A stretch of DNA of 64,000 nucleotides from Chryseobacterium sp. ON_d1 (GTDB lineage: Bacteria; Bacteroidota; Bacteroidia; Flavobacteriales; Weeksellaceae), in the NCBI RefSeq assembly GCF_006829085.1, contig NZ_BJTC01000011.1, forward strand, positions 1 through 64,000, in the 5' to 3' direction. Under the pieces are notes generated by a model, which worked only from the letters and a program-made list of their open reading frames with translations, did not search any database and was not told the DNA's origin. Position 1 is the first letter of the stretch. Every line of letters starts with the position of its first letter. The position numbers were made by a program, and so were the translations under genes. Positions 43,303-51,041 of the stretch are shown here, piece after piece.

Positions 43303-44277
43303 TTACTCTAATTGCTCTTTTGCACCTTCAATACCTAATAAACTCTGAACTTTTTTCCCTTGGTCATCTAAAGAATAAATTAACTCTTTTTTATCTCCCT
43401 TTACCAAATAAATTTCAGATGGAACAATATTGGCGTTGTCGATAAACTCAGGAATAACCAATTCTAATGTATACCCATCTAAGAATTTTTCGTTCAAAAA
43501 TTCTGGTTTGATATGTATTGTTGGATTTAAGCTGTCAACGGATACCCTGTTTAATTTTGTTGCTACCAGCTGTGAATGTATCGGACTTAAACCAATGCGG
43601 AACAATTTTTTTCTGGTGATATAATGATATCCGTTTTCTTCTAATGTGACCGGGTTATGATATACCATCTTTTCAAGATGTTTTAAAAGTCCTTTGGAAT
43701 GGTAAACTGTTGCATCAACAGAAAATGGAAATGTCCAGTGATGGAATTCAGCGTCAGAATAATAATCCCATTGATAATATCCATCTTTCTTCTCTACATA
43801 GCTTGGATGTCCTTCGAGATTTTCTCCAACATACATCCTATAAGATGCATTTTCCGGATTGTTTCTGATAATAGTAAAAACTTCTTCAGGAATATTTACA
43901 TCTTCATAAAAAACACCATCATCTGTATTGAACATAACAAATTCACAATCGCTTTCACGGATTATTTTTTGAAGGAGTCCTTTAAAATTGTCACTCTTTT
44001 TATTGAATAAATTTTTTTCTTTAAAAAACTTCCAGTCCTTTTTAGAATTTAAGGCTTTAATGTAGGAAGAATCAAAAAATACAGGTTTTCTTTCAACAAA
44101 GGAAATGCCTTTGTCTTCATACTTCCTTTTTAAAAGTTCGTAGCCATCTTTGTGAGCTCCTGTGGTATGATAAAGAATGACCACTTTGGAATCAGTTTTA
44201 AAACGTTCCAAAATAGACTGAATAAGATAATCCAGCTGAACTGCACGATTATAAGAAAAAATTATATTGAGTATCAT
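43303..44277 (-). CDS. Putative glycosyltransferase, divergent
   Basis: This 324-residue protein starts like a GT-A enzyme (LNIIFSYNRAVQLDYLIQSIL, KVVILYHTTG). A central FVMFNTDDGVFYEDVNIP provides a DD motif in place of DxD. The rest is not close to the GT2 genes around it. It overlaps the aminotransferase gene by 4 bases, tying it to the dTDP-3-amino-sugar genes. It might transfer that sugar, which is inference from position. Confidence 0.7.
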   Translation of the reverse strand: MILNIIFSYNRAVQLDYLIQSILERFKTDSKVVILYHTTGAHKDGYELLKRKYEDKGISFVERKPVFFDSSYIKALNSKKDWKFFKEKNLFNKKSDNFKGLLQKIIRESDCEFVMFNTDDGVFYEDVNIPEEVFTIIRNNPENASYRMYVGENLEGHPSYVEKKDGYYQWDYYSDAEFHHWTFPFSVDATVYHSKGLLKHLEKMVYHNPVTLEENGYHYITRKKLFRIGLSPIHSQLVATKLNRVSVDSLNPTIHIKPEFLNEKFLDGYTLELVIPEFIDNANIVPSEIYLVKGDKKELIYSLDDQGKKVQSLLGIEGAKEQLE

Positions 44278-45380
44278 GAGCTGTAAGAATTTAAAGTTTC
44301 GATGATCTTTGTTACTTCATTGTCATTCATTACCGGAGAAATTGGTAAACTCAATACTTCATTATGAATTTTCTCTGTAATGGGCAGCTGCAATTCCTTC
44401 AGATGTGCATACGCTACCTGATGATGAGGAGGAATAGGGTAGTGAATTAAAGTTTGTATCCCATTTTCTTCAAGATATTTTTGCAGATGATCCCTATTCT
44501 CTGTTCTGACTACAAACAGATGATAAACATGACTGTTTTCTTCAATTTTATGCTGTGGAAGTATTATTTCGGGATTTATTATTTCTGTAAGATAACGGTC
44601 AGCAATTTCTTTTCTTCTGCTGTTCTCCTTATCCAGATATTTAAATTTTACAGAAAGTACAGCTGCCTGAATTTCGTCTAAACGAGAATTATATCCCTGG
44701 TATTGATTCACATATTTCTTCTGAGAACCATAGTTGGCTAAAGCTCTGATACATTCTGCAAGCGTTTCTTCTTTACAGCAAACGGCGCCGGCATCACCTA
44801 ATGCCCCTAAATTTTTTCCAGGATAGAAGCTGAATCCTGCAGCATCACCCAAACTTCCGGATTTTTTATTCTTCCAGACAGCACCAATAGCCTGGGCATT
44901 ATCTTCGACTATTTTTAAATTATATCTTTCAGCAAGCGTTTTAATTTCATCTGAAAAAACAATACTTCCATATAAATGAACCAAAAAAATAGCTTTGGTT
45001 TTGGAGGATATTTTTTCTTCTAACCGGGTGACATCAATATTATAAGTTTTGATGTCAGGTTCTATTAAAACGGGCACTAATCTGTTATCTGTAATAGCAA
45101 GAATAGAGGCTATATAGGTATTGGCCGGAACCAAAACCTCGTCTCCTTCTTTCATGATTCCCAGTTCAATATAGGCTCTGAAAATCAGTCTTAAGGCATC
45201 AAGGCCATTGGCAACTCCAATTGCGTGAGGGACATTACAATAAGCAGAGAGCTGTTTTTCAAAAGTCTTTACTTTATCACCTAATAAATACCATCCAGAA
45301 CGGAAAGTCTGTAATATAGCATCCTCAATCTCCTGCTGATGAGAGAGGTTTACTTTTTGTAAATCTAGGAATTTAATCAT
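44274..45380 (-). CDS. fdtB: DegT/DnrJ/EryC1-type sugar aminotransferase (FdtB-like)
   Basis: This 368-residue PLP enzyme has the lysine in GFSFYPGKNLGALGDAG, the cofactor loop EVLVPANTYIASILAI and C-terminal HLFVVRT. Beside a FdtA-like isomerase and a FdtC-like acyltransferase it is expected to aminate the 3-keto group of dTDP-3-keto-6-deoxyhexose, giving dTDP-3-amino-3,6-dideoxyhexose. The gene symbol rests on this context. Overlaps with both neighbours (4 and 8 bases) show a coupled unit. Confidence 0.82.
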   Translation of the reverse strand: MIKFLDLQKVNLSHQQEIEDAILQTFRSGWYLLGDKVKTFEKQLSAYCNVPHAIGVANGLDALRLIFRAYIELGIMKEGDEVLVPANTYIASILAITDNRLVPVLIEPDIKTYNIDVTRLEEKISSKTKAIFLVHLYGSIVFSDEIKTLAERYNLKIVEDNAQAIGAVWKNKKSGSLGDAAGFSFYPGKNLGALGDAGAVCCKEETLAECIRALANYGSQKKYVNQYQGYNSRLDEIQAAVLSVKFKYLDKENSRRKEIADRYLTEIINPEIILPQHKIEENSHVYHLFVVRTENRDHLQKYLEENGIQTLIHYPIPPHHQVAYAHLKELQLPITEKIHNEVLSLPISPVMNDNEVTKIIETLNSYSS

Positions 45381-45834
45381 TGTTGTTTTTCTTTAAAAAT
45401 TTTGCAGGGTTTCCTACCCATATTTCATCTTTAGGGATATCCTTTGTAACGACACTTCCTGCCCCGACAAGAGCGTTTTCTCCTATCGTTACCCCTGCTA
45501 ATACTGTGGTATTTGCCCCAATAGAAGCTCCCTTTTTTATTAAGGTTTTTATTAATTTAAAATCCTTATTTTTTGACTTCGGAAACAAATCATTTGTAAA
45601 AGTAACATTCGGGCCGATAAAAACATCATCTTCAACTGTAACCCCATCCCAGATCTGTACTCCGGGTTTTACCGTTACGTTATTACCGATTACAGCTCCA
45701 CTTTCAATCAACACCTGGCAGTTGATATTGCAATTTTTACCAATAGTTGCATTTTTTAATATTACACAAAACTGCCATATAGTAGTGCCTTCACCTATAT
45801 TCTGAGATTGTACGTCAGCTAAAGGATGTATCAT
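45373..45834 (-). CDS. fdtC: Hexapeptide acyltransferase (FdtC-like)
   Basis: This 153-residue left-handed beta-helix protein (IGEGTTIWQFCVILKNATIG, IGNNVTVKPGVQIWDGVTVE, IGANTTVLAGVTIGENALVGAGSVV, then VGNPAKFL) is the expected N-acyltransferase for dTDP-3-amino-sugar. It is typically acetyl-CoA dependent, but related enzymes use 3-hydroxybutyryl groups. It overlaps fdtB by 8 bases and fdtA by 4. Sequence alone does not settle the acyl donor. The KAS III-ACP-SDR operon in the same locus makes a hydroxyacyl donor conceivable. Confidence 0.8.
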   Translation of the reverse strand: MIHPLADVQSQNIGEGTTIWQFCVILKNATIGKNCNINCQVLIESGAVIGNNVTVKPGVQIWDGVTVEDDVFIGPNVTFTNDLFPKSKNKDFKLIKTLIKKGASIGANTTVLAGVTIGENALVGAGSVVTKDIPKDEIWVGNPAKFLKKNNND

Positions 45835-46232
45835 TTTTTATAATTTTTAAATTCATCAAAATCCCTGAAATAATCCTTTTCATTATATAATTCTGAAGCA
45901 AGACACAGCAATACTGCACTGTGGCTGAATTTTATATCTCTCCATATGAGTTTCGGAATATAAAGTCCTTTTGAAGGTGAGTCTAAAATGAAAGTTTCTT
46001 CATTCCCTTCCAGGTCTAAAGTATTAAACTTAATACTTCCGGAAACTGCGAATATGATTTGCTGAAGTTCTTTATGGGCATGGCCGCCTCGGATGACATC
46101 CTGAGGGGTGTAGTAAGTCCAGTATACTCTTTTGATTTCAAAAGGGACATTTTTTTGAGTTTCGGCAACGGTAATATATCCCAAATCCTGAGATCCTATT
46201 TTCGAAAAGTTTATAATATGAGGACTGTCCAT
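45831..46232 (-). CDS. fdtA: Sugar 3,4-ketoisomerase (FdtA/QdtA cupin)
   Basis: This 133-residue cupin has the motifs VPFEIKRVYWTYYTP, RGGHAHKELQQIIFAVSGSIKF (catalytic His in GGHAH) and IPKLIWRDIKFS, diagnostic of the FdtA/QdtA family. These enzymes convert dTDP-4-keto-6-deoxyglucose into a 3-keto sugar with galacto (FdtA) or gluco (QdtA) configuration. I cannot decide which without an alignment, so the symbol is provisional. It is the first gene of a unit ending with the glycosyltransferases, 75 bases downstream of the exporter. Confidence 0.82.
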   Translation of the reverse strand: MDSPHIINFSKIGSQDLGYITVAETQKNVPFEIKRVYWTYYTPQDVIRGGHAHKELQQIIFAVSGSIKFNTLDLEGNEETFILDSPSKGLYIPKLIWRDIKFSHSAVLLCLASELYNEKDYFRDFDEFKNYKK

Positions 46233-46307
46233 GTATTGTGAATATTGTTTAATAGCCTAATTAATAAATGTATAAAACTATTGGCTATGGATTAATTTTG
46301 ATTTTTA

Positions 46308-47564
46308 TCAGGCTCTTTCAACTGTGTGTGTGATGCGTGGAAACAAAATGCCTGGTGATTTTATGATTTCACCAAACTGATTCTGCATTCCATGTACTTC
46401 AAATCCGAACAATTCTGTTCTGAAGGCTATATCCGACCTGTTTACTCCCCAAAAGAAATCGAAATGATATGAATCTTCATTAATTGTGTACGGCGGAATT
46501 TCAAAACTGACAGTGTAATCTCCTTTTTCCGAATTTTTATTTTGACTTACCATAATTCCTGTACTCATTACAGTAAGATCATGACTGTTTTTTAAAAAGA
46601 ATGACAGATCAATATCAACATTTTCCAGCTTACTCATGAAAGTAACAGTTACTTTAATTCCTGATTTAATATTGATCATATCTCCATTGATTGGCTCTGC
46701 TTTATATGACTTTACCAGAATTTTATGATTTTCAACTTTTGTATTGTCATTTGAATAGTCATAAAAGAATTTAATATCATTATTTTTTTGATATTCAATA
46801 ATACATTTATTGATATCACCCTGAGTTACGAGAGTTCCTTTATCCAGTAAAATACCATAATTGCAAAGCTCTTTAATTGCAGTAATATTATGGCTTACAA
46901 AAAGAATGGTTCTTCCTTCTCCTTTGGTAACATCTCCCATTTTCCCCAGGCATTTTTTCTGAAATTCAGCATCACCTACTGCCAACACTTCATCCACAAT
47001 AAGGATTTCAGATTCCAAATGAGCTGCTACAGCAAACGCAAGCCGCACATACATTCCGGAAGAATACCTTTTCACAGGAGTGTCAATATATCTTTCTACT
47101 CCTGAGAAATCGACAATCTCATCAAATTTCCTGGTGATTTCCTTTCTTGTCATTCCAAGGATAGCCCCGTTAAGAAAGACATTTTCTCGTCCCGTCATTT
47201 CGGGATGAAAACCTGTTCCTACTTCAAGCAATGAGGCAATTCTTCCCTGGCTGTATATTTTACCGGTCGTAGGTTTTGTAACTTTACTCAGCAGTTTAAG
47301 TAATGTAGATTTTCCGGCACCATTCCTTCCGATGATTCCTACTGCGTCTCCTTGCTGGATTTCAAAGTTGATGTCCTGAAGAGACCATACGTATTCAGAA
47401 TCTCCCTTTGTGGCTCTGTCATTGGCTTCTCCAATTTTCAGATAAGGATCTTCCTTTCCTCTTACTTTATGCCAGAACCTGTTAAGATCATGGGAAAGAG
47501 TACCTGTCCCGACTTGCCCCAGACGGTATTGTTTTGATATATTTTCTGCTTTTAAAGCCAGCAT
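46308..47564 (-). CDS. wzt: Polysaccharide ABC transporter ATPase (Wzt-like, with C-terminal domain)
   Basis: This protein has about 418 residues counting from MLALKAENIS; an upstream in-frame ATG at 47603 adds 13 residues. The ATPase domain (to ~residue 240) shows Walker A GRNGAGKSTLL, signature RYSSGMYVRLAF and Walker B EILIVDEVLAVGDA. The C-terminal ~160 residues form a beta-rich Wzt_C-type domain (VDIDLSFFLKNSHD, YTVSFEIPPYTIN, DIAFRTELFGFEV), which in known systems recognises the capped glycan. It partners with the permease encoded 45 bases upstream. Confidence 0.93.
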   Translation of the reverse strand: MLALKAENISKQYRLGQVGTGTLSHDLNRFWHKVRGKEDPYLKIGEANDRATKGDSEYVWSLQDINFEIQQGDAVGIIGRNGAGKSTLLKLLSKVTKPTTGKIYSQGRIASLLEVGTGFHPEMTGRENVFLNGAILGMTRKEITRKFDEIVDFSGVERYIDTPVKRYSSGMYVRLAFAVAAHLESEILIVDEVLAVGDAEFQKKCLGKMGDVTKGEGRTILFVSHNITAIKELCNYGILLDKGTLVTQGDINKCIIEYQKNNDIKFFYDYSNDNTKVENHKILVKSYKAEPINGDMINIKSGIKVTVTFMSKLENVDIDLSFFLKNSHDLTVMSTGIMVSQNKNSEKGDYTVSFEIPPYTINEDSYHFDFFWGVNRSDIAFRTELFGFEVHGMQNQFGEIIKSPGILFPRITHTVERA

Positions 47565-47609
47565 ATTTTTAAATGATTTAAAATTAATAAGAAAGTTTCT
47601 CAATAAATA

Positions 47610-48458
47610 CTATACAGTATCCATAAAGCTTTTTTCAACCTTATTGAATACGACAATCCCTATCATTAAAAGAATGAGAATAATAACCGTACTGATTCCA
47701 AGCATGGCAGGAGAAAAGTCTCCTACCCCGATCCACGCATATTTAAAGCATTCAAAAATACCTGTTAACGGATTATAATATGCCAGTTTTTTAAAAAATC
47801 CCGGTAATGAAGACACAGGATAAATGACAGGAGTAGCGTACATATATAAGCTAACCCCAAAACCTAACAGCATTGCCAGGTCCTTATATTTTGTAGTAAG
47901 TGAAGAAAATATCATTCCTACTCCCAATGCAAAAAGAGCCATTAACAATATAAGGAAAGGTGTTGCAAGAACCCAGATATTGGGATGTGCTTCTCCTTTA
48001 TTGAAATAATATGCCCATGCAAGAATGAATAACAGAAACTGAACTCCAAATCTCATAAGATTGGAGATGACAATGGAGAGTGGAGTGACCAGTCTTGGAA
48101 AATAAACTTTTCCAAAAATCCCGGCATTGCCAGTAAAGGTAGAGGATGTCGCCAGTAATGACGAAGAAAAATAATTCCATAGAGTAACCCCGGCCAGATA
48201 GAAAAGAAGTGGCGGTGCTCCATCTGTAGGGAGCTTGGCGATTCTTCCAAAAATAACCAGATAGACAATAGTGGTTAAAATGGGATTAATAAAAAACCAG
48301 ATTGGCCCTAAAATAGTCTGTTTAAAACTGGATACAAAATCTCTTTTTACAAACATATAAACAAGATCTTTGTATCTCCAGACTTCTTTCAGCTTCAAGT
48401 CAAATAACGAATGATCAGCATCAATCGTTTCAGTCCACTTCTGTTGTGGTTCATTCAT
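47610..48458 (-). CDS. wzm: Polysaccharide ABC transporter permease (Wzm-like)
   Basis: This protein has about 282 residues counting from MNEPQQKW; an ATG at 48476 falls inside the -7 element and is unlikely. The ABC2-type membrane domain has six helices, with motifs VYMFVKRDFVSSFKQTILGPIWFFINPIL and AWIGVGDFSPAMLG. With Wzt it exports the finished undecaprenyl-linked polysaccharide. No Wzx flippase or Wzy polymerase is visible in the window, consistent with the ABC-dependent pathway. Confidence 0.93.
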   Translation of the reverse strand: MNEPQQKWTETIDADHSLFDLKLKEVWRYKDLVYMFVKRDFVSSFKQTILGPIWFFINPILTTIVYLVIFGRIAKLPTDGAPPLLFYLAGVTLWNYFSSSLLATSSTFTGNAGIFGKVYFPRLVTPLSIVISNLMRFGVQFLLFILAWAYYFNKGEAHPNIWVLATPFLILLMALFALGVGMIFSSLTTKYKDLAMLLGFGVSLYMYATPVIYPVSSLPGFFKKLAYYNPLTGIFECFKYAWIGVGDFSPAMLGISTVIILILLMIGIVVFNKVEKSFMDTV

Positions 48459-48473
48459 CTGTGTAAGTTTTTG

Positions 48474-48481
48474 CAAATTTA
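48474..48481 (-). promoter_or_regulatory. -7 promoter element of wzm
   Basis: The minus strand reads TAAATTTG, 15 bases before the ATG at 48458. Together with the upstream terminator it marks a new transcription unit. Confidence 0.55.
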
Positions 48482-48583
48482 TAATAATTAATTCTTACCG
48501 TATCGCTCAGTTTATGAATTTTCATTGCCCATAAAACTAAAAATCAACAACTAATATATTGATATTTGACGGTATGAACAAAA

Positions 48584-48607
48584 ACTATTGGCCATAAAGC
48601 CAATAGT
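48584..48607 (-). terminator. Terminator of the ugd-rmlB-rmlA unit
   Basis: A perfect 9-bp stem (ACTATTGGC/GCCAATAGT) has a 6-base loop and TTTTGTTC on the minus-strand 3' side. It is 26 bases past the rmlA stop codon. Confidence 0.8.
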
Positions 48608-48632
48608 CTGTAGTTTTTATAAATTATAATTG

Positions 48633-49496
48633 TTATTTTCCAATAAGTTGTTTCAGGTATTCACCATAGCCGCTTTTGCCATATTTGGTAGCCGTTTCCA
48701 GCAGCTTTTCTTCATTGATGAATTTATTTCTGAATGCAATTTCTTCAATGCAGCCGATTTTAAAGCCCTGCCTTTTTTCAATCACACTTACAAATTCTGA
48801 TGCATCGTGAAGAGAGTCGAATGTTCCGGTATCCAGCCAGGCTGTACCTCTGTCAAGAACGGCTACTTCAAGCTTTCCTTTGCTAAGATAAACATTGTTG
48901 ATATCGGTGATTTCCAGTTCCCCTCTTGCGGAAGGTTTGATATTTTTGGCGATATCGACTACGCTATTGTCATAAAAATAAAGACCGGGTACGGCATAAT
49001 TTGATTTTGGACTCAGAGGTTTTTCTTCAATAGAAACAGCCTTAAGGTCTTTATCAAATTCTACAACACCATATCTTTCGGGGTCAGCTACGTGGTAGGC
49101 AAAAACAACACCTCCATTTGGGTTGGTTTTATTTTTCAGTAAAGTTCCCATTTCAGAACCGTAGAAAATATTATCTCCCAGTACCAGTGCGGCAGAATCA
49201 TCTCCAATAAACCGGTCTCCCAGAATGAATGCCTGTGCCAGGCCGTCAGGGCTTGGCTGTACAACGTATTCTATATTGCAGCCGATTTGGGAACCGTCAC
49301 CCAGAAGTTTGATGAAACCGGCTTGGTCATGTGGAGTGGTGATGATCAGGATATCCTTAATTCCTGCTAAAAGAAGCGTGGAAAGCGGATAATAGATCAT
49401 GGGTTTGTCGTAAACAGGCATCAGCTGCTTGCTTACAGCAATGGTTAGAGGGTAAAGTCGTGTTCCGGATCCTCCGGCTAATATTATTCCTTTCAT
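48633..49496 (-). CDS. rmlA: Glucose-1-phosphate thymidylyltransferase
   Basis: This 287-residue enzyme makes dTDP-glucose from glucose-1-phosphate and dTTP. The N-terminal GGSGTRLYPLT motif, KQLMPVYDKPMIYYPLS, VLGDNIFYG and RGELEITDIN are all present, and length is typical. It sits four bases after a 150-aa secreted-protein gene, with RmlB and Ugd upstream, and supplies the dTDP-sugar branch used by FdtA/B/C. No rmlC or rmlD follows, so rhamnose is not an obvious product here. Confidence 0.96.
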   Translation of the reverse strand: MKGIILAGGSGTRLYPLTIAVSKQLMPVYDKPMIYYPLSTLLLAGIKDILIITTPHDQAGFIKLLGDGSQIGCNIEYVVQPSPDGLAQAFILGDRFIGDDSAALVLGDNIFYGSEMGTLLKNKTNPNGGVVFAYHVADPERYGVVEFDKDLKAVSIEEKPLSPKSNYAVPGLYFYDNSVVDIAKNIKPSARGELEITDINNVYLSKGKLEVAVLDRGTAWLDTGTFDSLHDASEFVSVIEKRQGFKIGCIEEIAFRNKFINEEKLLETATKYGKSGYGEYLKQLIGK

Positions 49497-49500
49497 CTTT

Positions 49501-49953
49501 TTATTTTTGTATGTTTTCTATGGCATAATCCATTTGATTTTTAATATTTAAATCTATGGTGGGAGTGATGAGGAACGCCGAATTATCTTTGGATAATGTT
49601 CCTCCTATGCCTTTATGAAATTGTATGAGGTCTTTTAATTTTTTTTCTGAAATAAAAGAAAATGAGCTGTATAATGAAGTTTTAAACTCATCGAAGTTAA
49701 AATGCTTGATTATGGATTTTACCTGTTCCCTGGAGAGTAATTCTTTGGGCGGGCTCACACTGTAGTCAAACATTTTCAGTTCCAGATAATCTTTTGCATA
49801 ATTGATCAATGCTTCCTTATAATGAGAAACTTCTATAAACTCATCAATCAGTTTTTGCTGTGAAGAGTTTGACATTGCCGGAGGCGGAGGGGGTGCCTGG
49901 GCATTTCCCAAAGAAGAAAATACTGCAAAAAACAATATGAAAACAGATTTCAT
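49501..49953 (-). CDS. Small secreted protein between rmlA and rmlB
   Basis: This 150-residue protein is read from MKSVFILFF; a longer in-frame start at 49998 would overlap rmlB. It has a signal peptide ending NAQ, then a proline run (APPPPPAM), then a helical domain resembling DUF2059 (ISEKKLKDLIQFHKG). It starts 4 bases after the rmlB stop codon and ends 4 bases before rmlA, so it is tightly embedded. A periplasmic protein inside a nucleotide-sugar gene pair is unusual; function unknown. Confidence 0.7.
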   Translation of the reverse strand: MKSVFILFFAVFSSLGNAQAPPPPPAMSNSSQQKLIDEFIEVSHYKEALINYAKDYLELKMFDYSVSPPKELLSREQVKSIIKHFNFDEFKTSLYSSFSFISEKKLKDLIQFHKGIGGTLSKDNSAFLITPTIDLNIKNQMDYAIENIQK

Positions 49954-49957
49954 GATT

Positions 49958-51037
49958 CTAATGATATTGATTTTCGTAATATTTTTGATAATCTCCACTG
50001 GTTACATTCTCCAGCCATTCTTTATTTTCAAGATACCAGTCAATGGTTTTTGCCAATCCTTCTTCAAAGGTTACGGATGGTTTCCAGCCCAAATCTTTAT
50101 TGAGCTTGGTTGCATCAATAGCATAACGTTTATCATGGCCCGGCCTGTCTTTTACAAAAGTGATCAGTTTTTCAGAATAACCTTCCGGTCTTTCCAGTTT
50201 GGTATCCATTTGCCTGATCAGTTCTTTTACAAGATCAATATTCTGCCATTCATTGAATCCGCCGATATTATATGTTTCACCGGTTTTAGCTTCTTTAAAG
50301 ATCTGGTGAATGGCTCTGGCATGATCAATGACAAATAACCAGTCTCTTGTATATTTTCCGTCACCATAAATGGGAAGGGGCCTTTCATTGATAATATTTG
50401 AAATGCACAGAGGGATCAGCTTTTCCGGGAAATGATTCGGTCCATAGTTGTTGGAACAGTTGGATACGATGAACGGCATTCCGTAAGTGTTTCCATATGC
50501 TCTCACCAAATGATCAGAAGCGGCTTTTGAGGCAGAATATGGAGATTGTGGATCGTAAGGAGTTGTTTCTAAAAAGAATCCTGTTTCTCCTAGACTTCCG
50601 TATACTTCATCAGTTGAAATATGATAGAAAAGATTTGTTCTTTTTTCATCCGGGAATCTGCCGTGGGTATGGTCCGGATTTAATGTCCAGAATTCTTTAC
50701 AAAGGTTGAGAAGATTGGCTGTTCCGTTCACATTGGTATTGATGAATGCCATAGGATCAGTGATACTTCTGTCTACATGACTTTCTGCAGCTAAATGTAC
50801 AACAGCGTCGGGATTGTATTTTTCAAACACCTTTCGGAGTTCTTCCGGTTTTGTGATATCTGCTTTTTCGAAAACATAATTGGGCTCGTTTTCAATGTCT
50901 TTAAGGTTTTCTAAATTTCCGGCATAAGTAAGAGCATCAAGATTAATGATGGTGCTTTCCGGATTGTTTTTTACAAATTCTCTTACAACATGAGAGCCGA
51001 TAAATCCTGCGCCTCCTGTGATGATAATGTTTTTCAT
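49958..51037 (-). CDS. rmlB: dTDP-glucose 4,6-dehydratase
   Basis: This 359-residue extended SDR has GGAGFIGSHVVREF (NAD binding), HLAAESHVDRSI, YHISTDEVYGSLGETGFF (catalytic Thr and Asp-Glu pair) and YSASKAASDHLV (Tyr, Lys). It converts dTDP-glucose to dTDP-4-keto-6-deoxyglucose, the substrate of FdtA. Length is normal. It sits 4 bases after ugd. Confidence 0.96.
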   Translation of the reverse strand: MKNIIITGGAGFIGSHVVREFVKNNPESTIINLDALTYAGNLENLKDIENEPNYVFEKADITKPEELRKVFEKYNPDAVVHLAAESHVDRSITDPMAFINTNVNGTANLLNLCKEFWTLNPDHTHGRFPDEKRTNLFYHISTDEVYGSLGETGFFLETTPYDPQSPYSASKAASDHLVRAYGNTYGMPFIVSNCSNNYGPNHFPEKLIPLCISNIINERPLPIYGDGKYTRDWLFVIDHARAIHQIFKEAKTGETYNIGGFNEWQNIDLVKELIRQMDTKLERPEGYSEKLITFVKDRPGHDKRYAIDATKLNKDLGWKPSVTFEEGLAKTIDWYLENKEWLENVTSGDYQKYYENQYH

Positions 51038-51041
51038 TGAT

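Noticed and set aside
45380..45805. A 141-codon plus-strand open frame opposite the FdtC-like gene
   Set aside because: Hexapeptide-repeat genes often leave long open antisense frames; overlaps on the minus strand show the operon is read the other way.
46251..46287. AATAGCC...GGCTAT inverted repeat between wzt and fdtA
   Set aside because: Arms of 6 bases with a loop over 20 bases; unlikely to be a functional hairpin.
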